Part shown: positions 1 through 11,365 of the stretch, piece by piece
How the letters are laid out: every line of letters starts with the position of its first letter
Numbering within the stretch: position 1 is the stretch's first letter
Assembly (NCBI GenBank): GCA_026936325.1
Contig: JAPTHN010000001.1
Span: 9,868,681-9,932,680 of the forward strand
Direction: 5' to 3'
DNA from: Platynereis dumerilii
Taxonomy: Eukaryota; Annelida; Polychaeta; Phyllodocida; Nereididae
Length of the DNA stretch: 64,000 bases
Made by a program: the position numbers and the translations under genes
Notes under the pieces: generated by a model
What the model saw: the letters and a program-made list of their open reading frames with translations, nothing else
What the model was told of the DNA's origin: nothing
Database searches by the model: none

Positions 1-130
1 AGAGAAAAGAAGAAGAAATAATATAATAAAAATCTAGAATTGCAGTTGTCAGGTAAGTAGCAGTTTGCGTGTAGGCATGCGAGGAAAACAGAAGAAAGGT
101 TCAGCCACCAGCCAGAAACACTCAGTTGCT
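1..130 (+). repeat. Dispersed repeat block R2, copy 1
   Basis: The block contains AAAATCTAGAATT, a CAGTTG/CAGGTA segment, TGTAGGCATGCGAGGA and then GGTTCAGCCACCAGCCAGAAACACTC. The same ordered words recur near 8460-8600, 12080-12190 and 17655-17785. It is an old, diverged interspersed element and may be cut by the window edge. No coding potential is seen. Confidence 0.7.
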
Positions 131-739
131 CACTCAAAGAATACCAGAATGTGTGGAAAGAAATTCCTTTGCAAAATGGCCAGAATATTGTAATTGTTAG
201 TATGTAATTTTCCAGTTCACGGTCCAGATATTATATCATATATTAACTGATGTGTCTTAATTACTTCCTTGATAAGTTTCAATAATCTTGATATAGTCAT
301 ATAGGTGTATTTGACAAGCTGTCAGTGCTGACATACATTGTAATAATAATATAAGGCTCGGATTCCAGTAAAGTGGCCCACTGTGTTGTAAGAGCCCTTT
401 TTATAAGACCAACTTGCCATGTGAGACCGCCTTCCTCCTGTGCTGTACAAAAACTAGTATATTTAGAGTTTTTTACATCCCAACCTTGTTGCATGAGAGA
501 CCATTTCATGACTGCAACAAACACAGCATAATATATGTGCCAAATTCCTTTTGGGTAGTCTTGGATTATCTCAGTTGGCATTTTACCTATAGGCACTGAG
601 CACAATGAGGCCATTACAGGTTTCATTTTCACATGGCATCTACAATAAAATGACATTACATATTATTTGCATGTTGACCACCCAGGATGTGATGTTGACT
701 GGACAAGTTTCCCAAATACCCAGTCTTTTTTCACTATTT

Positions 740-1265
740 CCAATATTACATGACAATGTTTATTTGCCATCAACTTCTCCCAATTTATCCAATAACAACC
801 TGGGTGACCACTGACCTTGAATAAAAGGGACATGGACATTCCTGCATGGTACCACCACAGATAAGAAAAGTTATTACAGAATAAGCAAACCAGTTGATTA
901 CTGCAATTTTCAGCAGATTAATTTCCAAAGTGACCTCATTTAGTTCCATCTACTTCCTCTGTCATCCAGAAGGCCAGCTAAGGATACCAAAAGATAATAT
1001 GCTATGCTAAGATTAGCGAGTGGCAATTATCAAAGCAGTCCCAAATATTTTCACTTTCTTGTCAGTAAGTTTTGGGATTCAGTCGACACTTCTCACTTAT
1101 CATTTGGTCCTGTCTTGCTCTTTCATCAAGTAAATGTACAGGTTCTGGGGTCTGTGCGTTTGGTGCAGCTAACAAAACTGTTAACATTTGGATGTTCAAG
1201 TATTCGCATTGCTCTTTAGGTTCTGACAAAATCAGGATTTAGGTTTGACCAGTACTTTAGCGTTA
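740..1265 (+). repeat. Dispersed repeat block R3, copy 1
   Basis: Words such as GTGACCTCATTTAGTTCC, CAGAAGGCCAG, CCCAAATATTTTCAC and TTTAGGTTTGACCA recur in the same order near 9190-9840, and in part near 15340-15535 and 24882-25060. It lies downstream of R2 at nearly the same distance as in the 8.5-9.8 kb copy, so R2 and R3 are probably parts of one long decayed element. The short open frames inside it are not conserved between copies. Confidence 0.6.
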
Positions 1266-2117
1266 CCATGCAGGCACACTTCTACTTAAAGCAACCATAT
1301 TGGAGGACGTCTTGAAAACAAAGCTATTAATTTTCGCAGATTTCACAGAACTACCAGATGAGTCGTTCTGGAGAACAAGAGACCATTGATAACAGTGATT
1401 GCGAAGAAAACTACCAGTGTTTCAGACTTGCAATCAAGTCTGGGACATGCATGTATCCAAGGCCGAGAAGTAGAAGCATGAGTCTCCAAGACAGGGCCCA
1501 AAAGCACCCGAAACCAAACCAAAGCAAACGATTGAGCATCCATGACCCAGACCAAGGCCGATACCATCAAAATGAGGCCCCGAGGCTTGCTTCTTCCTTG
1601 AGGCCGGCCTAGAGACCTCTAACGCTGAAATCTACTGCCCGGAATAGGCAACTAATTATTTCTGATCCAGATATTTAAAAAGAAAACGACTTATTTGAAC
1701 ATCCATTTAGAAGTTTCTACTGAGCTACATGTAGAATGTAGAACTTTTATTTTGGAATGTACCTCATGAAGTTGCAGCAGAATATGGCAATTTTTAAAAA
1801 GATATAATATGTCAGCCATTGAATCATTATATTAAATTTACTGTCTGTGTTTTCGCTGGTATGTGTTGGATGTATATTTAATTGTTGTTGCCAGGGCTGA
1901 CAGTTAGTTTTCCATTAATTGATAATAATTAGCTTCAACAATCACAATGTATAAGTAGATGCGTCACTGTTACAGCAATTACCAATATGAAGGAAAACAA
2001 AATGTATTTTCTGGTTTACGATGCCAAGAATCTCAATTTGTATGGCTGTCTTTACAATAATTTCCATGAAAGTGATGCAGCTTGTTTCACAGTGTGGTTC
2101 TGATCCCATTATATTTA
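1266..2117. other. Gene-free stretch, one weak open frame
   Basis: The only notable item is an 84-codon open frame at 1358-1612 (+) in a locally GC-richer patch. It has no recognisable domain and an overlapping open frame on the opposite strand, so it is not called a gene. No repeat copy was recognised. Confidence 0.4.
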
Positions 2118-2121
2118 TCCC

Positions 2122-3027
2122 TTGTAAACTCAGCAAAATTAAAAACACACACTTTTAAAAAGGCTAAAAAATAGTTACTGTACTTCCTTTTAAGATATCA
2201 AGATGAAAATTTGCACACTTCTAGAAGTTGCCATCAGGTATATTCATGGAAAATTTCAAATCTCTAAGTGCAGTACTTTTGTGTCAAATTAAATCATCGT
2301 GGTCACTGTCAAAAATGGAAGTCACAAACTGCATTTCAACACAAAACGCACAATTGGAAATATTGGTTTTGTGGCATACTGGATGGGATAAATCTTATGA
2401 AATTTTCACATAACAAGCACAAGACTTCCAAAAGTGGTCCCACGGAAAATTTTGAAAAAAAAAGCCAATGATAAAGCAGATTTTGAATTAAAAACTCAAA
2501 ATTTAGGAGTTTGCATCTTCAAATGAAGCATGTGAACCAGAGCTGTTAAATAATGGGGGTTTTATACATGTCCAGGGTAGAAACACACACACAGACAATC
2601 GTTCCATATCAATTGTCTCAAAAAGCTGAATAAAAGGCTCTAGTAGGGGGCGTGTCAGCATTGACACTTAATTTTTATTAAAGTCATCCTCTTTAATTGC
2701 TGTTGGGTCAAATATCCCTTTTCCCTAACTCATCAAGCAAGGAAAATTATCAACTTTCCTGGCTTATGAAAAAAGTTTGTGAAAAGAACAGCTACGTTGT
2801 TGAAATTAATGATTAGAGGAAATTGAAATTTTGTGACTTGCATTTTCGAAAGTGACCACGACGATTTAATTTGACACAAAAGTACTGCACTTAGAGATTT
2901 GAAATTTTACATGAATATACCTGATGGCAACTTCTAGAGTGTGCAAATTTTCATCTTGATATCATAAAAGGAAGTACTATTTTTAGCCTTTTAAAAGTGT
3001 GCGTTTTTAATGTTGCTGAGTTTACAA
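2122..3027. mobile_element. Foldback DNA element with long TIRs and TCCC duplication
   Basis: The left arm begins TTGTAAACTCAGC and the right arm ends GCTGAGTTTACAA. The arms match for about 190 bp (about 2122-2313 against 2850-3027), through segments such as GTGCAGTACTTTTGTGTC and its complement. TCCC flanks both ends (2118-2121 and 3028-3031), consistent with a 4-bp target duplication. The central part of about 540 bp has no long open frame, so this is a non-autonomous element of unassigned superfamily. Confidence 0.8.
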
Positions 3028-3539
3028 TCCCACTGATATATACATAGACAGTAAGATCTATAAGTGAGATTCCAGTCAGCCGTATTATGGTCTTTCTTGC
3101 TGCAGGCATTAATTTCCTTAGCAAGCGACAAGATAAAGTGTAAGTAAAGAAGTTTGTTGTATTGTAATAATTCATACAGCAGAGTACTACAAAGAAAATT
3201 CATTTTACCTGGGGAAAATTCAGTGATGCAGATTTTTTTCATTTCAACTCTGCGTAACTATCTTGCAGCCATTGAAAGTGAAACCTGGACAAGCTATGAC
3301 TGCAGAACTCCATGACTGAGATGTAGCCTTTTCTCAAACCGTTCTCCTTCAATGCCAACTTAGTTGGCCATTTCAGTTACAGGCGGTATCGTAATTACCG
3401 ATTTCATGAAACAAATTCAAACAATTTTGAGACTGATAAGGTCAAAAGTACTTTGCACATGAATATAGGAGCAGTCTAGTTTAGATTGATAAGTTGCATG
3501 AAGCCAATGATTTTATTGCTTCAGATGCTGAGAAATGAG

Positions 3540-3720
3540 GTTTCCGTCAGTCAGCATCTAATGCCGTTGAGTTAGACGTTATTGGCTTGACACAAACAAG
3601 GAAGACAAGAATCCATTAAAAGACTCCAATATGAAGAGCTTTATTGGGTCATGGAAAGCCAGGACTGTTGTGTGGACTGTAGAGACTGTCTATTACTGTG
3701 GTTGACAACAAAAAGTAGAA
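3540..3720 (+). repeat. Dispersed repeat block R1, copy 1
   Basis: The block is marked by TTGACACAAACAAGGAAGACAAGAA, then a GAAGAGCTTTATTGG word and GGAAAGCCAGG. The same series appears near 10720-10860, 17505-17545, 31600-31760 and 35900-36060. In the two latest copies it runs on into block R5, so it is part of a longer element. Confidence 0.65.
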
Positions 3721-3880
3721 TTAACATTGCATGGAAGAGTCAAACTGCAATAAAAGCAAGTCAGGTAAAAAGGACAATTTTCATATATACAGGAGGTAGT
3801 CACTGACCTGTAGGTTACATTTTGATAGCTATTCCATTGGTGGAAGCTCATAAACAGGAAAAAGTCTCCATTCAGAAGGT

Positions 3881-4096
3881 GGATGGATGGATGGATGACT
3901 GGGGCTTTACGTCCTGTATTTTTGCACTTGGTAGGCTAAGTAGAACAGAAGAGGACACGGCAATGAGGTGAAGGATGATTGAAACAGCCATCCAACATAG
4001 GCCCAGGTGACCCGGCAAGAGCTGGATTCAAACCCTTGACCCAGCGATTGGCAGCCAAGCATGCTACCGATAGATCAGACCTCCAACCCCCCCCCT
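3881..4096 (-). mobile_element. tRNA-derived SINE-A, near full length
   Basis: On the minus strand the element has a tRNA-like head (GGTCTGATCTATCGGTAGC, then GCTGGGTCAAGGGTTTGAATCC as B-box), a body with CACCTGGGCCTATGTTGGATGG, and an (ATCC)n tail. Both sides carry ATTCAGA-type sequence (3870-3880 and 4097-4107), probably the target duplication. It is one of about 13 copies in the window. Confidence 0.85.
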
Positions 4097-4392
4097 ATTC
4101 AGATGGAGACTTTCACACAGACAATGAATGCTATGACACTGACCTTTAGGTATAAGGACCACTAAAATATTCATTATTATGTAATAACATCATTATGTTG
4201 TATTTTGATGAGCATACAAGATAAACAATGGAATAATTAACTATTCTGTATGATGAATGACACCTGACACTACTGCAGTTAATAACTCAATCTGCATAGA
4301 GATTTACTCATGTTTATATCATGAACATGTCCTTTTGTCGTGTTATTGTAAATGTTGTATTATTCATGCCTGTCTAATAATTTTATCATTCA

Positions 4393-4548
4393 CAGTGGCA
4401 GATACAGGGGGGGCCTAGGGGGCCCGGGCCCCCCTAGACCACCAAGATTAATAGTAGCATTTTGAAGAAAAATTGCGATAACGCGGGCCAGCGAATGCCG
4501 AAACACGTCCCGGCTCCCCCTAGACTATAGTGTCTGGATCCGCCACTG
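4393..4548. mobile_element. hAT-type miniature element (CAGTGGCRGAT ends)
   Basis: The ends are CAGTGGCAGATACAG and CTGGATCCGCCACTG, imperfect inverted repeats of the hAT kind. The interior is G-rich at one end and C-rich at the other. ATTCA is present on both sides; hAT duplications are normally 8 bp, so part of the duplication may have decayed. Confidence 0.65.
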
Positions 4549-5763
4549 ATTCAAGCCTTCAAGGAGACACATATACATGAACGAAATTGCAGAATAGTTT
4601 ATTTTCACATTTCATTCCACAATGTGGCATACTAAGGAAGTCTATATGATAACATTTATTACTCCATAGGCATAATGGGTCTAGCTGATTATAAATGCTC
4701 CCCATTCATTAAGAATCTCTTCACAGACAAGCTAATTAAACTAGAGAGGAAGTAATCGAAAACAAAATTACGGAGTTTATTCCTAATCAGCAAGCAGTAA
4801 TTGAAGTTCTGGGGACGAAGCTCATTATGGTCTTTACACACAGAAATTTCAAACATTTAAATGAATTATAATCCATCCTCTTTATCTACTTCGTCGGTTT
4901 TCTCAAAGTCACTGCTTGGAATCTGGAAAACTCCCATTTAATTTTTAAAAATTAAATTGAGAATATTTGACAATAATCAGAATATGAGTCAATGAGCCTT
5001 CCTTTCAAAATTGCTTAAACGTAATATATTTTGGCATGTATCTATCTAACTCTCAATTCAAATATTCACTATGAATGAACATTAAATTTCCCTAACCTAT
5101 GCTGTAATCAGTGGCGGAGCTATGGGGGGCCTGGGGGGGGGGGCAGGGCCCCCCCAAATGGATTAGTGGCCCTCTCACTGGCCCCCCCCCTTTCAGATTT
5201 GAGAAATTTGAAAAATTATTCGAGCAGAGCACGTCCATCTTTGTGACCTGGCCAGCGCTCACTTAATCCTAGATTTTCACCAGTAGGCCAATGACACCAT
5301 GCTTTAAAAAGTTCTAAAGCATTTGAAAATTGTTTTATTTTCTTTGAATATATCTGGCAATAGGCTTACCTGCCTCCGAACTTTTTAGGGCAGCCTAGCG
5401 ACATTTGCCCTATTAAATTTTCAAGATCCAGATTCAATACTATTTCAGAAGAAATCTTGTGGAAACCATGGATTGGTTTTTAATTATGTTTATTCAATAA
5501 TCAACTTGAATCATTTGCCTTTTTGCCTTATTTCTTATAGTGTTTCCCAAGTTTTACCCCTGCCCCTTCAGGTATTCCAATGTATCTATAGCAGTTCCGT
5601 GCAACATCAAAAATTTTGTGATTTGAAGAAATCTTTGCCTTGCCTTTGTTGAGCTAAAGAAATATTGTGCCTTTGGAAAGGACTGATTAATCAGAGTGAT
5701 TCATACAAACTACTCGACTTTTCCTGTGTTGAGTAGAATTTCCCTATATTTTGGGATTTGTGT

Positions 5764-6985
5764 CTTTTCTTGAACTTGAACTTGAACTTTATTTGTACCA
5801 AAATGAATACATAAATATAATATAATCATAAGGCACAGCAGGGCCAATAGTTTTGACAAAAACTGCGAGTGACTCCTGCTTAGTACTACAAAACAGCATC
5901 TAATAAAGCTTTTAGATAATTACAATCTTATAACACTGATTACATTCTCTGATTACATGACCATACATTTAAAACACTAGAAAAAAATAGAAATTCTATC
6001 TATCATAAATCCTAAAAATAGAAAAAGACAATTTACGTGGATATACAATCTTTTGACAAGGATTACATTTTCTGAGTACGAGTACATGACCATACAATTA
6101 ATACACTAGATAAGAATTAAAATTTTATCTATCATTAATCTAAAAATAGAAGTAGACAATTTGTGTAGAATGCTGATGGAGGTAATAGAGTCAGTTACGG
6201 CATAATCGATTGCAATGTAACAGTTCCTTATGGTACATGGCAAGGAATATTTATTGATGAAAAAGATTTTTAATTCAGGGCAATTCCGTAAACTCCGACT
6301 TAAAGATTTGACACTTTAGCAGCTTGTGTAGCCCTACCATTTTATCTCAGCTATTTCATTGTTAAAGAGGGATGAGACCAGGTAATAGGGGTATCAGATA
6401 TGCCACCAACCAAAGCTAAAAGTGCAACAGGAGCTGAGCTATGTTATAGTTAGAAATATCAGCGTTTCGGACGTACATCACATGATGTACGTCCGAAACA
6501 CTGATATTTTGACATAGCTCAGCTCCTGTTGCACTTGGAGCTTTGGTTGATGGCTTGTCGGATACCCCTATTACCTGGCCTCATGCCTGGTTAGCAATAA
6601 AATAGCTAAGGTATGGTGGTGGGGCTACACAAGCTGCTAAAGTGTCAAATCTGTAAATCGGAGTTTACGGAATTGCCCTTTAGACGTAAAGATATGAATA
6701 GAGGCTGTACGATGAGATTTAATGTCCTCAGGTAAGCTGTTCCAGGATTGAGCAATTTTGTAGTTTAGGCATTGTTTACCAATTTGGGATTGAACTGAGT
6801 TTATGTGGATGTTTGCTCTTCAACGGGTGGAATGATAATGAGTTGTTTCGTTTGCTTTCAAAGTATCTTTAAAATATGATGGTAAGTAATTGTTCAGGGC
6901 TCTGTAATATAAAAGACAAGATCGGAACTGGTATCACTATAAGCTTTTAGGCCTATATGACCAGATAAAAAAAAATTCTGTGTTA
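5764..6985 (-). mobile_element. LINE 3' fragment, CR1/L2-like
   Basis: The plus-strand word CTTGAACTTGAACTTGAAC at 5773 is, on the minus strand, a TTCAAG-repeat tail after AATAAAG, typical of CR1/L2-like LINEs. Upstream on the minus strand (about 6950-6690) decayed frames read LNNYLPSYFKDTLK, HYHSTR and IGKQCLKLQN, resembling the C-terminus of a LINE reverse transcriptase ORF. ELKIFFINKYSLPC continues beyond the foldback insertion. The 3' region has two diverged copies of an approximately 125-bp unit (5936-6035 and 6058-6165). It is 5' truncated and inactive. The exact clade is inferred. Confidence 0.65.
6277..6679. mobile_element. Near-perfect palindromic foldback element
   Basis: The left arm starts AGGGCAATTCCGTAAACTCC and the right arm ends GGAGTTTACGGAATTGCCCT. 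The arms are about 200 bp each and meet at GATGTACGTCC/GGACGTACATC around 6473-6494. It interrupts the LINE fragment between FTSK-like and ELKIFF-like codons, so it is the youngest layer here. The target duplication is not clear. Confidence 0.85.
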
Positions 6986-7700
6986 AACTTGTGTCATGGC
7001 ATTGTAAGATCACATTATTGTGTGAACCATTGAGGTTATCTTCTTTATGTACAAGCATGGTCATTGATGTTGTATCAGGGAATTTTTGTCCTGATAGGGA
7101 TCATGCTTTTTCAAAAGTAAATACAACCCAACCCAAAGATGATCATGAGGGTCATCAGCATTACTAATCAGTAAGTGCTATTTTCGCAACAAACAGTCCT
7201 CTCATTCCGTGTGCATAACAAATTGAACGCTTGAAATAAACAGTCTGCATGCACTCTGTCCAACTGGTTTTATGGAAAGTCATTTCTCTCTAATTTAAGT
7301 AGTTGTGAAAGAAAATGTTGAGGTTTTTGTACCATAATATGACTTAAATAGTAAATGCATTAAGTGTTCTCCTGAAGAGGGCCTGTGTCGCGGCTTTAAT
7401 TGTTGCCTTTGTTTTGCGCCCAAAATGCCGCAAAAGGTCGGCCCCCCTGGTTGAGACCCTGGCCCCCCCTTGGCCCCCCCACTCCTGGATTTCTAGCTAC
7501 GCCACTGACTGTAATGCTTGATCAACTGAGGAATGGATTTGGCATTCCATAATTGAATTCTAAAGAAGATTTGAGTTTAGTTACTGCAATATTTTGAGCA
7601 ATCAGAGTTTGGTTCTGGAATCAACTAAAGTTCATTGGAATTTAACTCAAGCATGAAAATTGTTTTATCAGATAATTGATGGCATGAAAAGCGTCATCCA

Positions 7701-7784
7701 GTCTCCTGGTCTCCATTCATGGTCATTAATAGTCTCCTGGTCTCCATTCATGGTCTTCAATTGTCTCATGGTCTCCATTCAATG
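7701..7784 (+). repeat. 31-bp tandem repeat, about 2.7 units
   Basis: Units starting GTCTCCTGGTCTCCATTCAT lie at 7701, 7732 and, diverged and shortened, 7763. This is a local minisatellite just outside the hAT element. Confidence 0.8.
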
Positions 7785-8459
7785 AACCAGAACCTGATGA
7801 AGATTGTTTCTATCCTTTTTTGGTGTTAACGGACACCTACTTTCCATAATTTTATCATGCTAAGATAATCAAAAACCAAGTAAATACCATTAAAGTGTCA
7901 CAGGTCCCTTTTTACCTGAAAACACATTTGCATTTCGGAATCAATCATGGCATTGGGTGCTTAATGTTTCATTCATTTTGATGGTATTTGTTAGTTTTCC
8001 TTTCATCTCCCTTGTTTTTGCGTAATTGAATTATGAATAACTTTTTTAAAGATTCCATCACAATTTCAGAAAATGAGAAGAGTTCCTTTATTGAATTAAT
8101 TTGAAATGATTTGAAAGGTTAGACATTCTCACAAGAGAACAGACTTTCGGGTTATAATATCTGGTCTCTTCTGAAGTAGTATTTTAAAAGTATTGCCTAA
8201 GAGTGCAGGGCTCACCGGTTCTACTCTACCAGTTTTGGTCGTTCAAATTGTTAAGAAGAATCGAAGCAGTTTTTGGATTTGTTTGCTTTCTCAAATATAT
8301 AGCCTACAAGAGCTCTACCTGATACCGCAGGATTCATTGAAACTGGATACTTATTTTTAGAAGGATGGGGAAAACATTGTTTGACAGATCATTGTTAAGG
8401 TAGAAAAGTATGAGCAACATCTGTTGGTTTAGATTTCCTGGCTTCCACGTGTGTCATGA
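7785..8459. other. Gene-free stretch, nothing recognised
   Basis: AT-rich sequence with stops in all frames. I see no repeat copy, inverted repeat or splice-like structure. Confidence 0.4.
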
Positions 8460-8600
8460 AACAGACAAAAGAAGAGTGCAAAAAAGAAGAACAAAATAAT
8501 AAAATCTAGAATTTCAGCAGTTGGTAGCAGTTGGCATGTAGGCATGCAAGGATTAGAGGAAAGGTTCCACCACCAGTCAGAAACACTCCAACGTACAGTT
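8460..8600 (+). repeat. Dispersed repeat block R2, copy 2
   Basis: It shares AAAATCTAGAATTTCAGCAG, TGTAGGCATGCAAGGA and CCACCACCAGTCAGAAACACTC with positions 1-130. R3 follows at about 9190, after an inserted foldback element. Confidence 0.7.
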
Positions 8601-8654
8601 GGCAAACACTAGGATTTCTCACAATAAATATAGTCGACAAAAACATTGTAGTGA

Positions 8655-9097
8655 ATATCGTCAGCCTAAAGCAAAATTGGCCTAAGTCATTTTTGGCAAT
8701 TTTCGGCAAACAGCGAAAAACTGACTTAGGCCAATTTTTTTTTTGAAACAAAAATGACTTAGGCCAAAATTCTTTTGTGGTCTAGCTGTGTTATTAAGCA
8801 ATTCTCCATAAAATTTATGAATGAAATGCGAGGAAACAACTTCAATAAAATTAATACTCACAATTATGACCGAAAAATATTCGTGAAATCCACTAAAATT
8901 AGTGATAACGCAAATGGCCTAAGTCAACAGGACTTAGGCCATTGGTGCGAAAATTGAGTTGGGGTTTTGAGGGGTTTATTGTTAATTTAGGAGTCCAAAT
9001 TTTTATAGCACATGTATTATCATAAGGGCCTTCCTATGGTACCAAAAAGGAAAATTGGCCTAAGACTTAGGCCAATTTTGCTTTAGGCTGACGATAT
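8655..9097. mobile_element. Foldback element rich in GGCCTAAGTC words
   Basis: The outer arms are ATATCGTCAGCCTAAAGC (8655) and GCTTTAGGCTGACGATAT (ending 9097), continuing inward through AAAATTGGCCTAAGTC. The word GGCCTAAGTC or its complement occurs repeatedly (about 8689, 8722, 8755, 8913, 8931, 9057 and 9064), forming nested hairpins. Short open frames here are by-products. It lies between R2 and R3, so it inserted into that older element. Confidence 0.75.
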
Positions 9098-9189
9098 GGA
9101 AAGATATGGATTTCATCATTAGTGAATTGACATGAAATATATTAACAAAATTCCCTCACTTCATCCAGTAACTCCACCAGATGAATGGC

Positions 9190-9840
9190 CATAAAGGAAT
9201 AGGTGATTAGAAACATGGACCCCTTGGAAGACATGGTGGAAATGTGATTACAGAAACAGTGACCATGTTCATTACAAGCTCTTTCAGTTGGTTTATGTCC
9301 AAGATGACCTATTCAAGATGGTCCAAGGTTCGCCTATGTTGGACGACAGTTTCCATCATCCTTCACCTCTTGGGGGATGGACTACTCATTGTGGAGTCCT
9401 CCTCCTGTCCTAATCACCTTCTGTCTCAGGAGCATAAGATTAATACAGGATGTGAAGCCCCAATCACCTATACATCAACCCTTGACTGCCCTGAAGGTCA
9501 AATGGAAGAAACAAGAGGGGGACTACCGAAGCAGTTCCAAAATATTTTCACAAACTTGTCAGTCAGTCCTTGGATGCTCTCAACACTATACAATCAATTC
9601 TTGGTGGTCGTTTCACTCTTTCCTCAAGCTATTCCACATCTAACATAAACTGTAAACATTGATGCTGAATTGTTTGCATCGCAATTCAGGTATTCGTGTG
9701 CACTGACAATTTTTGGTTTGACCATTACATATCTAAAATGCCTCTTTGAGGCTATAAGCTTACCAACCTCTTAGTTTTGATTGTCGAACTTCATCTCTGA
9801 GATGTAGCATTTCTCAAATCATCCTTTTTTAACGACGCAA
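9190..9840 (+). repeat. Dispersed repeat block R3, copy 2, split by a SINE fragment
   Basis: TTACAGAAACAGTGACC with TTCATTACAAGCTCTTTCAG (about 9245-9290) and CCAAAATATTTTCAC with TTTGGTTTGACCA (9537-9725) match the other R3 copies. A SINE-A fragment occupies about 9355-9490. A 134-codon frame across this block is an artefact of joining two repeats. Confidence 0.6.
9355..9490 (+). mobile_element. SINE-A fragment lacking its tRNA head
   Basis: CATCATCCTTCACCTC, GTCCTCCTCCTGTCCTAATC and GTGAAGCCCCAATCA match the SINE-A body in forward orientation. The tRNA-like head and most of the ATCC tail are missing. Confidence 0.6.
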
Positions 9841-10719
9841 GGCTTGTTCACCTGAAACTGAAGCTTCCGGAAATTCGGAAGCACAAATTTCTGATCTTTC
9901 AACATCTGAACTAAACAAGAATTAGAAAATGTTCATGGATAGAACAAATAATCAACTTCTGAATTTTTGTGGTACATTGAAAATCTTTTTGACTATAATG
10001 CTTGTCAAACTGACTAAGTTAGTTAAGTGATAATGTCAAAATTGCTAAGGCAGGACCAACTTTATGTCATCAAAATTAAGTGAATTGACTAGGTTAATTA
10101 CTCAGAAAAAAGTTGTCAGATGATTTTTTTTTTTCGGCAAAAACAAATTTTTGAATTTTGTTTGTCATCTCATACCCAAGGGCTTTGTGCAAGTTTCAAG
10201 CGACTCCAGGTTCCTCTTTATCAACCCTTACATCCAGCTTTGTTGGAGTCTCTTGAGGGCACAATTTTTCCAAAAACACTGTGAAATATGTGGCTCTCTC
10301 TTTTATTGGACTAACCTCTAATTTGATTTATAAACTTATTCAATTTCATGATTCTTGACAGAATTTGACTTATTAAGACCAATGACTATAACCGATCTAT
10401 AATCGAAACGTTTTCAGTGTAGGTCCAATTTCCATCATCTGAGCTATGGTGCTGTTTCAGGCAACACAATGTTGGTGCAAAGTGTGTATGTACAATACAA
10501 TCCTGTTGTTTCACATTATCAAATTTGTCTTTTTATGAAACTGAGGATATATCATGTAATCAAATAGCTAAAGTGCCTTATGAATGTTGTAGGTAATAGA
10601 CCTAACAAAATGTAATTTTCCATCAAATCTGGATGATGGCTGCAGGCTGCAAATGTTACCTCGTATAGCCTATTGAGAAACAAGGACTCTAAAACTAGTT
10701 CCCACTGGAGATTGTTGAG
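9841..10719. other. Gene-free stretch, nothing recognised
   Basis: AT-rich, no convincing open frame, no terminal repeats found. A 63-codon minus frame at 10552-10743 shows no recognisable motif. Confidence 0.4.
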
Positions 10720-10860
10720 ATAGATGCTATTAACTTGACACAAGCAACAAAGACAAGAAGCCTTAAAAGACTCATGAAGAGCTTTATTGGCTTCTGGAAA
10801 GCCAGGGCTGTTGTCTTGACTCGGAAGGCTATCAGCTAAATTGGATAAGTAGTACAGAGT
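10720..10860 (+). repeat. Dispersed repeat block R1, copy 2
   Basis: TTGACACAAGCAACAAAGAC, AAGAAGCCTTAAAAGACTC, GAAGAGCTTTATTGGC and GGAAAGCCAGGGCTGTTGTC match the block at 3540. R5 follows at 11200, with a SINE between them. Confidence 0.65.
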
Positions 10861-10962
10861 GCTGGAGTTCGCCTGGAGGATGGATGACTTTGGCGCTATC
10901 CTCTATGTATGCACTATTGTTTGATCGGTAGGAAAATAGAATGGCATATTAATTTGGACGGA

Positions 10963-11160
10963 TGGCAGATTGGGGCTTTATGTCCTGCATTCATCACTAG
11001 GTTGGCCGAAGAGGACACAGAAGAGTACACAGCAATGAGAAGAAGGATGATTGAAATTGCTGTCCTACATAAGTCCAGGTAACCGGGTCAGGCCGGGAAT
11101 CAAACCCAGGACCCAGCGCTGGGCAGTCCAGTGCTCTACGAACTGAGCTAACCGCCACCC
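10963..11160 (-). mobile_element. SINE-A with intact tRNA-like head
   Basis: On the minus strand the head reads GGGTGGCGGTTAGCTCAGTT, then CGTAGAGCACTGGAC, a classical tRNA D-arm/A-box, followed by GGGTTTGATTCCCGG as B-box. This variant shows the TAGCTCAGTT word that is massively amplified at 45.9-46.7 kb. The body and short tail match the family. Confidence 0.85.
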
Positions 11161-11199
11161 AATAGGAGTTGTGTGGATAGATTTTAGTGGCATGGTGGC

Positions 11200-11365
11200 A
11201 ACCACTGGCTCACAGATACTAAAGGATGAGCTTCCACCCAGCTCTTTCATATTACATAACATGCTCAGCCAGTTGTAGTCCATCCCTTGTAATTGTAAAC
11301 ACATTTTCTGGAACAAAGGAGGAGCATCAAGCTCAAGATTGCTCTGTCTGACAGATTTTCCATGT
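11200..11365 (-). repeat. Dispersed repeat block R5, copy 1
   Basis: TTACATAACATGCTCAGCCAG, CTGGAACAAAGGAGGAGCA and CAGATTGCTCTGTCTGA-like words match 32456-32575 and 36150-36260. On the minus strand each copy can translate to a MDYNWLS-like peptide, which is only shared repeat sequence. Confidence 0.7.

Larger units (their letters stand above)
5109..7507. mobile_element. hAT-like non-autonomous element with nested insertions
   Basis: The left end is CAGTGGCGGAGCTATGGGGG; the right end read in reverse is CAGTGGCGTAGCTAGAAATC. The flanks are GCTGTAAT (5101-5108) and ACTGTAAT (7508-7515), an 8-bp duplication with one mismatch, as expected of hAT transposition. Polyguanine/polycytosine subterminal runs follow each end. 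The interior holds a LINE 3' fragment (about 5764-6985), which holds a foldback element (6277-6679). No transposase frame is seen. Confidence 0.75.

Noticed and set aside
1358-1612. 84-codon plus frame with a possible acceptor TTCGCAGATTTCACAG before it
   Set aside because: No domain, an overlapping minus frame and no matching donor; too weak to call.
9244-9648. 134-codon frame as a gene
   Set aside because: It spans the junction of repeat R3 and a SINE-A fragment; sister copies are not open.
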